Source: Halobacteria archaeon (GTDB lineage Archaea; Halobacteriota; Syntropharchaeia; Alkanophagales; Methanospirareceae). Taken from it: DNA of 13,804 nt. The notes below the pieces were generated by a model, which saw only the letters and a list, made by a program, of their open reading frames with translations, was not told where the DNA came from and made no database searches. Numbering within the stretch: the first letter of the stretch is position 1; every line of letters begins with the position of its first letter. Made by a program: the position numbers and the translations under genes. Below, piece by piece: positions 5,960 through 12,737 of this stretch. The stretch is from positions 1-13,804 of the forward strand of contig JAOZPO010000018.1 in NCBI GenBank assembly GCA_029932715.1, read 5' to 3'.

Positions 5960-6101
5960 GCTAACACCACAAGATTACGCATATTCCCACGAGAAAATAT
6001 AATGATAACGGACACGATACGTCCAGCATCATCTTCCTATGTTAATCTCTATTGTGTAATCTCGTGGTTTTTGCTTTTTCCTCTACACTGCTATACAAAT
6101 A
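5960..6101. repeat. Interspersed element, copy A, with terminal inverted repeats
   Basis: This segment aligns by eye along its length with 11056-11170. Its ends are inverted: ACCACAAGATTACGCA at 5966-5981 and TGTGTAATCTCGTGGTTT at 6053-6070. The shared core GTCCAGCATCATCTTC is at 6021-6036. Compared with copy B it has about 14 extra bases, a second TGTTAATCTCT-like unit at 6039-6050. The similarity runs on past the right terminus to CTATACAAATAG (6091-6102). The element occupies the promoter and leader of the Lrp gene and supplies its likely TATA box (TTATATTTTC, minus strand, 5993-6002). No coding capacity is seen. Confidence 0.7.
5993..6002 (-). promoter_or_regulatory. Candidate TATA box of the Lrp gene inside repeat copy A
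   Basis: TTATATTTTC on the minus strand is about 48 nt before ATG 5949. Transcription would start near 5971 and the leader would run through the repeat's terminal sequence. Copy B has the related CATATTTTATG at the same place. Confidence 0.35.
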
Positions 6102-6124
6102 GTTATATGATAGTATATATACAG

Positions 6125-7006
6125 CTATTGTGTTAATCTTGTAGTTTCTAACCTGACCTTCTTCGTCTCTTCCTTACGCAGTAGCACCCTCTCGTTTGTG
6201 TTCACATCCACGCACTCTATCCCTTTACCTTTTAGCACCCGCTGCACAGAAATAAGCCTATTGCCTATTCTCAGCACCGCTCCTTGCTTAAAACCCGGCA
6301 GCCGGACGGAAAAAGTGACCCTATATGTATTCCTGCCATCTTTACGCCCGTATAATTTACTACTCTCCGAGACAGTTCCACCTAATTTCGCCACTATCCA
6401 CCGTGAAATCCTACGCCCACATTCCATACTACTAACGTATATATCCAGCCCCTCCTTCAATTCTAACTCTTTTGATATGAACTCCTGGTCCTCTAACGCG
6501 GAATAGGCAATCTTTTCCGCATTCGCTATCTCTTCGTCCGTAGGATACCTATCCTCTGCCCTTATCTGTACTATAGCAGCATAATACCCACTCGCTATCC
6601 TGTTACAGCGTTCGCAAATACCGCTCTTAAAATTGACTTCTATTTCGCCACTCTGCTCTATCGCTACTCCTTTTAGCTTCGCTCGCACGTCCAATGCCAC
6701 AGTCGCGCTATCGGCTGATAAATCACATTCTAACGCTTCTACTTCTATTTCAGCACCGTATCTTCTCTTTAGCTCTTTCGTTACCGAATCCACAGCCGCA
6801 TCTTCTATGCTCGTCTCTTCCCTACCCTTGAAATAGCTGCCACAGTGCTTGCACACACTTAGTGTTACCATCATACGCTCCGGGTCTATTAACTTTATAC
6901 CCGCCCTGAAACACTCTTTACATACCGAATCTATCAGTTCATCCGTCGTCTTACCACATTGTGGACAAAATTTAGTCCATTTTCTATGTCCTGTCTTCTC
7001 TACCAT
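6125..7006 (-). CDS. NMD3-family ribosome maturation protein
   Basis: This is the archaeal homologue of eukaryotic Nmd3, which binds the large ribosomal subunit during late maturation and, in eukaryotes, carries it through nuclear export. From ATG 7006 it has 293 residues. Zinc-binding CxxC pairs are at Cys14/17, 29/32, 52/55 and 131/134 (FCPQCGK, VCKECF, VCKHCG, ICERCN). GRRISRWIVAKLGG, SKLYGRKDGRNTYRVTF and a C-terminal beta-rich KGKGIECVDVNTNERVLL region then follow, as in the family. The homologous N-terminus begins a few residues before the first CxxC, so 7006 is preferred. GTG 7189, ATG 7153 and TTG 7021 are in frame upstream and cannot be excluded. The last residues, TTRLTQ, are encoded by a repeat terminus (6129-6147). 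It lies downstream of DUF373 on the same strand. Confidence 0.88.
   Translation of the reverse strand: MVEKTGHRKWTKFCPQCGKTTDELIDSVCKECFRAGIKLIDPERMMVTLSVCKHCGSYFKGREETSIEDAAVDSVTKELKRRYGAEIEVEALECDLSADSATVALDVRAKLKGVAIEQSGEIEVNFKSGICERCNRIASGYYAAIVQIRAEDRYPTDEEIANAEKIAYSALEDQEFISKELELKEGLDIYVSSMECGRRISRWIVAKLGGTVSESSKLYGRKDGRNTYRVTFSVRLPGFKQGAVLRIGNRLISVQRVLKGKGIECVDVNTNERVLLRKEETKKVRLETTRLTQ
6129..6147. repeat. Third, lone terminus of the interspersed element
   Basis: TGTGTTAATCTTGTAGTTT is a near match to the right terminus of copy B, TGTGTTAATCTCGTGGTTT, with two differences. It is in direct orientation with the right end of copy A 75 bp away. It overlaps the 3' end of the NMD3 gene and gives its final codons. 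The 6102-6128 interval between them is AT-rich (GTTATATGATAGTATATATA). Confidence 0.6.
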
Positions 7007-7212
7007 TTTTACCGTTACCAAAAGTCCACCAGCCTCTTCGCTGATCTCCGCACTACTTCCTGCATCAGTCCATGCAGAACCAGGAAACCATGCCTCGAAG
7101 TTCTCAAACACAAATAAAGTAGGTAAAAGCGATATCTGGAAGTGGTTGCCCATATATGAAGATTCGTACACATAAAAAGAATCAACCACAATCTATGCAG
7201 CATAACTACTTA
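7007..7212 (-). other. Gap between DUF373 and NMD3: in-frame upstream extension of unclear status
   Basis: The NMD3 frame stays open on the minus strand from a TAG just above 7189 down to the preferred start, encoding about 61 extra residues that include FENFEAWFPGSAWTDAG and SSAEISEEAGGLLVTVK. These do not resemble the usual start of NMD3. Starting at GTG 7189 would leave only 23 nt after DUF373, as in an operon, but there is no ribosome site there. A TATA-like TTTTTATG (7171-7178, minus strand) precedes an in-frame ATG at 7153 at near-leaderless spacing. The stretch may be a real lineage-specific N-terminus, a decayed ORF, or leader. Confidence 0.35.
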
Positions 7213-8358
7213 TCACGTTTCCTCTGTTTCTATGCCCAATTCTGTTGTTTCATCTTCTATTACACTTTTCCTCATGTACCACGAAATCTTCACACCTATA
7301 AGCGATATGATAACTGCGCCGAGCAGTGCTAAGAATAGGATCTGGTAGCCTATGGGGTAATTACCTTCACTCAATAAGATGATACTTTCGCTCCCGCCCC
7401 ACACAATCAGCCCGGAGGCGATTATGGAAAAGAATATAGCCCAATGTCTGACTATTTTCGCGCCTTCCATGAACATGTACAGCATCTTACCGATTAGAGG
7501 AGCAAGTGCTGCCCCTATATACCACCATATTGCATTTTTGATGAAGACAAAGCCCAATAATACGCTCTCTCCTATTTCCGAGTCCATAGTTATAAAATAA
7601 TTCCAGCTACTTCCTATACCCTGGAACGTGCCGGTTATAAACAACACGATTGCACCGATATAGGTAACGAATGAGATTCGACCGCTATATAATGATTGCT
7701 TCAACGTCTCTGCAAGGTTCATCACTACATTCTCACGCCCTATACCCTTAAGCAGTGTGTAAATCCCTATAAACGCAAGTATTATGCCCAGTGCCTTATC
7801 TGAGATATTAAACAATAATGAAATAGCTAATAGAAATAAGATAAGACCTACAGGCGGCAGAACAGTACGGGTGAACTTTGGGTCTTCTAATAACTTCTTT
7901 AATACGTAAAAAGTGCTTTCTAATGGCTCACTCTGTCTTACTATCACTCTGCGTACAGAATCTATCTTCACCCTTGACTGAATGAGCGGTATAATCCATT
8001 CGTCCTCTGCACCGTCGCTCACAAGAATTGCTGAATCCATGCCTGTATCTGACAGAACAGCATCCAGTTCCTTTCCTATTTCCCTATCTGACTCTATACC
8101 CACGCTACTATCACCTGCAATCACTGCTATTTCAACCGTACCACCTTCTTCTGTCGCCATTAGCTTATCATAGACGCGGACCGCTTCAAATATTGCATTT
8201 ACATCCGAATCCTCAGGATCCGCGAGTGCCAGTTTTGTTGCTGCTGCCACAACCGCTTCTCTACCCATAATAGGTGTCTTTAGCCCTGCTTTCTCCCCTA
8301 CATCATTATCCCTATCCACACAGAGCACAAGCGTCTTAGAGCATTTCAAAATAGTCAT
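7213..8358 (-). CDS. DUF373 family integral membrane protein (COG2237)
   Basis: This is an archaeal membrane protein of unknown function, 381 residues long. The N-terminal ~165 residues are soluble and Rossmann-like. They include TLVLCVDRDNDVGEKAG (9-25) and GREAVVAAATKLALADPEDSD (32-52), both hallmarks of the family, and then VEIAVIAGDSSVGIESDRE and AILVSDGAEDE. The C-terminal half holds about six hydrophobic segments (around 166-184, 188-205, 229-247, 264-290, 306-322 and 337-357), and the end is acidic (EDETTELGIETEET). An aspartate-rich N-terminal domain facing the cytoplasm would suit nucleotide or metal binding, but that is inference. The gene has its own TATA box (8385-8393) and is followed by NMD3; linkage of these two families recurs in archaea as far as I recall. 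A short AGAGGA before the ATG may act as a ribosome site. Confidence 0.9.
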   Translation of the reverse strand: MTILKCSKTLVLCVDRDNDVGEKAGLKTPIMGREAVVAAATKLALADPEDSDVNAIFEAVRVYDKLMATEEGGTVEIAVIAGDSSVGIESDREIGKELDAVLSDTGMDSAILVSDGAEDEWIIPLIQSRVKIDSVRRVIVRQSEPLESTFYVLKKLLEDPKFTRTVLPPVGLILFLLAISLLFNISDKALGIILAFIGIYTLLKGIGRENVVMNLAETLKQSLYSGRISFVTYIGAIVLFITGTFQGIGSSWNYFITMDSEIGESVLLGFVFIKNAIWWYIGAALAPLIGKMLYMFMEGAKIVRHWAIFFSIIASGLIVWGGSESIILLSEGNYPIGYQILFLALLGAVIISLIGVKISWYMRKSVIEDETTELGIETEET

Positions 8359-8384
8359 CTCATTCCTCTATACGTACTTCAAGC

Positions 8385-8393
8385 TATATAAAA
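8385..8393 (-). promoter_or_regulatory. TATA-like box of the DUF373 gene
   Basis: TTTTATATA on the minus strand is centred about 31 nt before ATG 8358. This predicts a leader of only a few bases and starts a transcript separate from purF. Confidence 0.6.
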
Positions 8394-8412
8394 CTTTTTG
8401 AGACCGTGCTGC

Positions 8413-8419
8413 AAAAAAA
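8413..8419 (-). terminator. Oligo-T terminator after purF
   Basis: A run of seven T residues on the minus strand lies about 35 nt after the purF stop codon and just before the DUF373 TATA box. This fits archaeal T-run termination. TTAATTAATTAAT at about 8430-8442 lies between the stop and the T-run. Confidence 0.5.
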
Positions 8420-8454
8420 TGCCGGCTCATTAATTAATTAATACTTGCTTGCTG

Positions 8455-9906
8455 TCAGAAATATGACAACTTCAACTGTCTTGCTATACTCTCTTCTCCC
8501 GGTATTTCAACTGGATATTTACCGGTTAGACAGCCAAGGCAAAGATTCTTCGCATCAATGCCTATGGACTCTATCAGTCCTTCTATGCTGAGATAGCCAA
8601 TTGAATCAGTGTGTAAGAACTTACGAATCTCTTCCATGCTCCTATTTGACGCTAACAACTCTTCCCGCGTGGGCGTATTAATACCGAGGTAGCAGGGTGC
8701 TATTATCGGTGGACTGCCAACGCGCAAATGTACCTCTTTCGCTCCTTTGTCCTTCAAAAAGCCCATGATTCGTCTCGACGTGGTACCTCTGACGATGCTG
8801 TCGTCCACCAGAACAAGCCTTTTACCTTCTACATTCGCTTGTACGACATTTAATTTCATCCTCACTGCGGTATCTCGTGAAGTTTTACCTGGCATGATAA
8901 AAGTCCGTCCCACATACCTGTTTTTTATGAAACTTTCTACATAATCGAGTCCTGACCGTTTCGCATAGCCGATAGCAGATGTGATACCCGAATCGGGCAC
9001 TGGCGAGACCACGTCCGCTTCTACCCCTTGCTCCTCTGCTAATTTCTCGCCTATCTTCATCCTCACCTTGTATACCAACCTACCATCCAATATGGAATCA
9101 GGTCTCGCGAAATAAATGTATTCAAACACGCAGTGTGCAGCCGTTGATCCTCTGTATAACTGATGACTCTCTAAAATGTCCTCTGTCAGCAGCTCCTGAG
9201 AGGGATTTATCATTAGCACCTCGCCTGGTCTTAGATCTCGTATTAACTCACCGCCTAACATGTCTATCGCAGTGCTTTCTGATGCTATTACATACCCTTT
9301 ACCACCGTTACTTATTTCTCCGAGACACAGTGGTTTAATGCCCAAAGGGTCTCTAACCGCTATTAACCTATTATCCATCAGGATAAGCAGTGAGTAAGAC
9401 CCTACTATACGTCTCATCATCTCCGCGATCGCTTCTACCGGCTCGTGCCGCACCAGCTCTTTTGCAAATAAATGCGCTATCACGTCTGTGTCACTATCCG
9501 AATGGAAAATCCTGCCATCTCGTTGCAATTCCTGCTTTAATTCCACAGTATTGACAAGGTTGCCATTATGTGCAATTGCGATTTTGCCTTTACTGTAATT
9601 CACGAGCAACGGCTCGGAATTCTCTATCTTTGACATACCAGTCGTGGAATACCGGACATGCCCTATGCCTACATTCCCCCGTAACGATTCTAAGCGAGTT
9701 GTAGAGAATACATCGTAAACAAGGCCCATCCCTCTTATCCGTGATATGTCTGCATTCCCTCCTTCGTTTATTTTTCTGTTACTCACCGCTATTCCCGCAG
9801 ATTCCTGCCCCCTGTGTTGCAGGGTATAAAGTGCATGAAATAATGGTAAAGCTGCATTTCCTTCGTCCAATACCATGCCCACTATGCCACAACTCTCTTT
9901 TTCCAT
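8455..9906 (-). CDS. purF: Amidophosphoribosyltransferase
   Basis: This enzyme catalyses the first committed step of purine synthesis: PRPP plus glutamine gives phosphoribosylamine. The 483-residue protein has an N-terminal Ntn-type glutaminase domain with nucleophile Cys6 (MEKESCGIVG), which implies removal of a five-residue leader. LQHRGQESAGIA (29-40), IGHVRYSTTG (81-90) and AHNGNLVN (112-119) are glutaminase motifs. The C-terminal phosphoribosyltransferase domain has the PRPP loop LVLVDDSIVRGTTS (364-377). Cys259, Cys405, Cys456 and Cys459 (AAHCVFEY, APCYLG, NLCLGC) match the positions of the iron-sulphur cluster ligands in the B. subtilis-type enzyme, so this is probably the oxygen-sensitive 4Fe-4S form. 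AAGGTGA, four nt before ATG 9906, fixes the start. It lies 27 nt after the deacetylase gene, probably in one operon. Confidence 0.97.
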   Translation of the reverse strand: MEKESCGIVGMVLDEGNAALPLFHALYTLQHRGQESAGIAVSNRKINEGGNADISRIRGMGLVYDVFSTTRLESLRGNVGIGHVRYSTTGMSKIENSEPLLVNYSKGKIAIAHNGNLVNTVELKQELQRDGRIFHSDSDTDVIAHLFAKELVRHEPVEAIAEMMRRIVGSYSLLILMDNRLIAVRDPLGIKPLCLGEISNGGKGYVIASESTAIDMLGGELIRDLRPGEVLMINPSQELLTEDILESHQLYRGSTAAHCVFEYIYFARPDSILDGRLVYKVRMKIGEKLAEEQGVEADVVSPVPDSGITSAIGYAKRSGLDYVESFIKNRYVGRTFIMPGKTSRDTAVRMKLNVVQANVEGKRLVLVDDSIVRGTTSRRIMGFLKDKGAKEVHLRVGSPPIIAPCYLGINTPTREELLASNRSMEEIRKFLHTDSIGYLSIEGLIESIGIDAKNLCLGCLTGKYPVEIPGEESIARQLKLSYF

Positions 9907-9910
9907 TTGC

Positions 9911-9917
9911 TCACCTT
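9911..9917 (-). promoter_or_regulatory. Ribosome binding site of purF
   Basis: AAGGTGA on the minus strand, four bases before the ATG, is a clear Shine-Dalgarno. This fits an internal operon gene, in contrast to the nearly leaderless first genes of transcripts in this window. Confidence 0.65.
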
Positions 9918-9933
9918 GTATTGCTCTCCTTTG

Positions 9934-10977
9934 CTAAATAGTAGCTGACCAGTACTTTCTTTGTATCCGCTTTATCTCCTCCACCCTTCTCCTCTCTTTC
10001 TCTGGTATCTCCTCCGCCTCCCCCTCGCTCTTCCTACCCGATGACAAAAGCGATTCAAACACAGCTAAAACCGATTCTGCGAGTGCATTCAAATTGTAAC
10101 CACCTTCTAAGGCAATCACCATCTTACCCGTGCTGCTCTTCGCTGCTATATCTTTTATCACATCCGTGAACAATCCAAACCCACGAGATGTTACGTTCAT
10201 TGATGCTAATGGGTCGGAGATATGGGCATCGAAGCCCGCAGATACAAGCACAAATTCGGGTTTGAAGTCCATTGCTACCGGCACTAAAACATCATTTAAC
10301 GCATATAAATAGCCACTATCTGCTGTCCCTGCGTGCAGTGGAACGTTTACTGTGTACCCTTCTCCTTCCCCTTTTCCCACTTCATTTATCCAGCCTGTAC
10401 CGGGATAATGGGGATACTGGTGCATAGAGAAATACAATACAGAAGGGTCATCGAAGAAGACCTCCTGCGTGCCATTTCCATGATGCACATCCCAATCAGC
10501 AATCAAAATGCGTTTGATACCATAATTCCGCTTTAAATGTTCCGCAGCAATCGCTATATTATTGAATATACAGAAGCCCATACCCGCGTTCGGAACGGCG
10601 TGATGCCCTGGCGGTCGTACCAAGCAGAAAACATCTCTCAAATTATTAGCCATTACCTGGTCAACCCCTTTTAGCAGCCCTCCCGCGGAAAGCAACGCTA
10701 TTTCGCCACTATCCCGGCATACCGGTGTATCCGGGTTGAGTAGGCCCCCGCCTCTCGCGCATATCGCTTCCACTTTCATGATGTATGCATCGCGGTGCAC
10801 GTATCTTATCTGATCTTTTGATGCTTTAACCGGGGTAATTTGGGTCAGTTTCTCTTTGATACCGGTATCTCCAAGCTTTTGCATTATAGCTACTAACCTC
10901 TCTGCACGCTCAGGATGAGACCCTGTGTCATGTTTCAGATAATCCTCGTGATAGACAAGTCCTGTGCCACTGTTCAT
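9934..10977 (-). CDS. Histone deacetylase superfamily (class II/AcuC-like) zinc deacetylase
   Basis: This is a zinc hydrolase of the histone deacetylase/acetoin utilisation/acetylpolyamine amidohydrolase superfamily, 347 residues long. The family N-terminus is GLVYHEDYLKHDTGSHPERAER (6-27). Catalytic motifs are RPPGHHA (121-127, His125/His126), DWDVHHGNGTQEVFFDD (161-177, with zinc ligands Asp163 and His165), SAGFDAHISDPLA (246-258, zinc ligand Asp250) and LEGGYN (290-295, transition-state Tyr294). All key residues are intact, so it should be active. The substrate could be archaeal histones or Alba, acetylated polyamines or another acetyl-amide, and the sequence does not decide. The charged C-terminal tail (EEIPEKERRRVEEIKRIQRK) may form a helix. 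It is the first gene before purF and has its own TATA box at 11014-11023. Confidence 0.93.
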   Translation of the reverse strand: MNSGTGLVYHEDYLKHDTGSHPERAERLVAIMQKLGDTGIKEKLTQITPVKASKDQIRYVHRDAYIMKVEAICARGGGLLNPDTPVCRDSGEIALLSAGGLLKGVDQVMANNLRDVFCLVRPPGHHAVPNAGMGFCIFNNIAIAAEHLKRNYGIKRILIADWDVHHGNGTQEVFFDDPSVLYFSMHQYPHYPGTGWINEVGKGEGEGYTVNVPLHAGTADSGYLYALNDVLVPVAMDFKPEFVLVSAGFDAHISDPLASMNVTSRGFGLFTDVIKDIAAKSSTGKMVIALEGGYNLNALAESVLAVFESLLSSGRKSEGEAEEIPEKERRRVEEIKRIQRKYWSATI

Positions 10978-11013
10978 TTTACACGTGGTTATTGAATTCT
11001 GGTTATAGCCAAA

Positions 11014-11023
11014 CTTTTATAAA
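11014..11023 (-). promoter_or_regulatory. TATA-like box of the deacetylase-purF operon
   Basis: TTTATAAAAG on the minus strand is centred about 41 nt before ATG 10977, leaving a leader of about 15 nt. No strong Shine-Dalgarno is visible in that leader. Confidence 0.55.
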
Positions 11024-11055
11024 CCTTTTTACATTTATCCATTTATGTTTGCTTC

Positions 11056-11170
11056 GCTAACCACAAGATTACGCAGATTCCCATAAAATATGAATCTAAC
11101 CAATACCTTAGGTCCAGCATCGTCTTCTTGTGTTAATCTCGTGGTTTTTTTCTTCTCCACTATACAAATA
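11056..11170. repeat. Interspersed element, copy B, with terminal inverted repeats
   Basis: The termini are AACCACAAGATTACGCA (11059-11075) and TGTGTTAATCTCGTGGTT (11129-11146), which are inverted copies of each other with a few changes. The core GTCCAGCATCGTCTTC (11112-11127) differs from copy A at one base. Similarity to copy A continues rightward to CTATACAAATA. The copy lies between the divergent deacetylase and WHy-protein genes, and its right edge supplies the TATA box of the latter. The minus strand reads through the terminus as TTRLTQ, the same six residues that end NMD3. Confidence 0.72.
11161..11170 (+). promoter_or_regulatory. TATA-like box of the WHy-protein operon, at the edge of repeat copy B
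   Basis: TATACAAATA lies about 24 nt before ATG 11189, which suggests a leaderless transcript. The same word is present in copy A (6092-6101), where no plus-strand gene follows. Confidence 0.45.
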
Positions 11171-11188
11171 CCAGTAACATAGTAAAAG

Positions 11189-12136
11189 ATGAAAGCGATA
11201 AGATGGGCGGTTACCGTGCTACTAATCGTGGTTATTATTTCAATAGCAGGCTTATTTTGTGCTGAGCGAACGGAATTAGGAAAACCAGCAGTTACCGGGA
11301 TAAGACAGGAATTAGGCGAAATTACCGACTCGGAGTCGGAGATTCTGACGAGTGTTACCGTGCAGAATCCTAATCCTGTTTCCATCGCTCTTGTCGCGAT
11401 AGAAGCCGATGTGCTCATGAACGGTGAAAGGATAGGGAAAATGTCGTCAGTGGGCAATACAGAGTTAAAAGCAAGCCAGGTATCTGTATTACTGTTGTCC
11501 ACGAAGATAGACAATCAGAAGATTCGCGGCTGGTGGATGTCGCATATAAAGAACGGTGAACGGACGGAAGTGCGAATACCAATGAATTTGATCTTTGACC
11601 TTGGACTGACGAAGCATAAATACCCTATTGTGTTTAACAGCAGCCTAAAGACAGATATACTGTCTGATTTAGACTTAGTACAGGAAGAACTGGCAGGGCT
11701 TCCAGATGAGCCCGCATCTCTAACGCTAAAAAGTATGAATAGTCGTTTCGGAGAGGTAACGGATGAGGAAACGGAGGTAATTACCACGTTGGTTGTAGCT
11801 AATAGGTGTCCGGTTAAAATATCCGGATACTATTATGAGATCGTGATGAACGAAGTGACGGTGGGAGAAGGTAGAGTAGCGGCTAACTTCGCACGTGATT
11901 CTGCTACTGCGATTACTTTCATAACACCAATTAGAAATGATAAGATCAATGAATGGTGGGTGTCACATCTGAAGAATGGAGAAAGAACGGAGTTAAAACT
12001 GAATATACAGCCGGTTGTAGAGGTAAATGGAATAAAATATAACTACACAATGTTAGAAGCGGAGACGGAGTTCACGACTTCTATATTAAGCACACTGTCA
12101 GAAGTTTTTGTATACAGATGGCATGTACTGTACTAA
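11189..12136 (+). CDS. Membrane-anchored LEA14/WHy-domain protein with duplicated domain
   Basis: The 315-residue protein has an N-terminal signal anchor (residues 5-24, AVTVLLIVVIISIAGLFC preceded by K and R) and then two related WHy/LEA_2-type beta domains, about 36-155 and 178-298. Each begins with [LF]GE[IV]TD.E[ST]E and contains a hydrophobic strand around N-x-(P/C)-P-V. Each then has the distinctive WW[MV]SH[IL]KNGERTE block (115-127 and 256-268), showing internal duplication. LEA14-like proteins (COG5608) are linked to desiccation and stress tolerance, but the molecular role in archaea is unknown. A cysteine at 24 after the hydrophobic stretch could mark a lipobox-like or cleavage site, although this is weak. 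The stop codon is 17 nt before the signal peptidase start, so the two genes are almost certainly cotranscribed. Confidence 0.8.
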   Translation: MKAIRWAVTVLLIVVIISIAGLFCAERTELGKPAVTGIRQELGEITDSESEILTSVTVQNPNPVSIALVAIEADVLMNGERIGKMSSVGNTELKASQVSVLLLSTKIDNQKIRGWWMSHIKNGERTEVRIPMNLIFDLGLTKHKYPIVFNSSLKTDILSDLDLVQEELAGLPDEPASLTLKSMNSRFGEVTDEETEVITTLVVANRCPVKISGYYYEIVMNEVTVGEGRVAANFARDSATAITFITPIRNDKINEWWVSHLKNGERTELKLNIQPVVEVNGIKYNYTMLEAETEFTTSILSTLSEVFVYRWHVLY

Positions 12137-12153
12137 GGAGAAGTGACAGGGAA

Positions 12154-12714
12154 ATGAAAGAGGCGTTGATAGAAACGGGAAAGAATGTGCTTGAGGCGAT
12201 AATAATAGTCGCATTGATAATTTTTGTGGTATACGCAGCTACGGGAATGTGGCGTATAGGATTTGCGGTCGAATCAGGGAGCATGGAGCCAAATATGCAG
12301 ATAGGTGATTTGATTCTCGTGCAGTCCCCTGCTCGTACGAAGATCATAACATACGAAGAAGGGAAAGCGCTTGATCATAAATCATTTGGGAAATATGGCG
12401 ATGTGATCATATACCGTCCGAATGGGTTCACTTCGACAACTCCGATAATACACCGAGCTATGGGCTGGGTAGAAGAAGGAGAAACGATGCCGGGTGGAAT
12501 ACATGCACCACATGAGGGTTACATCACGAAAGGGGATCATAATCCAAGCTATGACCAGCAGAGTTTAGGGGTAACGGTAGGGCAGAAAAAGGTAGCTGTT
12601 GGACCTGTGAAACCCAAATGGGTAATAGCAGTGGCGAAGGTGAGGGTACCTTACCTGGGCTATCCCTCGCTTATCTTAAAAGATATTACTCAGAAAATTA
12701 AAGATGTTTTTTAA
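12154..12714 (+). CDS. Signal peptidase I, archaeal/ER (SipW-like) type
   Basis: This membrane serine protease removes signal peptides from secreted proteins. It has 186 residues from ATG 12154. One N-terminal transmembrane helix (about 12-30, [18 protein letters not shown]) is followed by the catalytic serine box [17 protein letters not shown] (Ser43). GDVIIYRP and PIIHRA (His100, in place of the bacterial lysine) define the ER/archaeal Ser-His class. [14 protein letters not shown] (123-136) is the conserved aspartate box. The frame is open to an ATG at 12118, inside the previous gene, but that lacks a ribosome site. AAGGAG at 12135-12140 better serves the later ATG, though 13 nt is a long spacing. 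It sits between the WHy protein and L10e. Confidence 0.9.
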   Translation: MKEALIETGKNVLEAIIIVALIIFVVYAATGMWRIGFAVESGSMEPNMQIGDLILVQSPARTKIITYEEGKALDHKSFGKYGDVIIYRPNGFTSTTPIIHRAMGWVEEGETMPGGIHAPHEGYITKGDHNPSYDQQSLGVTVGQKKVAVGPVKPKWVIAVAKVRVPYLGYPSLILKDITQKIKDVF

Positions 12715-12728
12715 TAAGAGGAGATGAT

Positions 12729-12733
12729 AGGAG
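12729..12733 (+). promoter_or_regulatory. Ribosome binding site of L10e
   Basis: AGGAG lies four bases before ATG 12738. A T-run (12707-12712) at the end of the signal peptidase gene could partly terminate upstream transcripts, so L10e may also have its own promoter, although no clear TATA box was found. Confidence 0.55.
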
Positions 12734-12737
12734 AAAC

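Noticed and set aside
5950..6015. 22-residue N-terminal extension of the Lrp regulator from GTG 6015
   Set aside because: It is encoded by the interspersed repeat and not homologous to Lrp proteins; ATG 5949 gives a normal-length protein.
6021..6036. Possible C/D-box RNA in the repeat core (minus strand GATGATGC)
   Set aside because: The copy B core reads GACGATGC, which destroys the box, and no D box is present.
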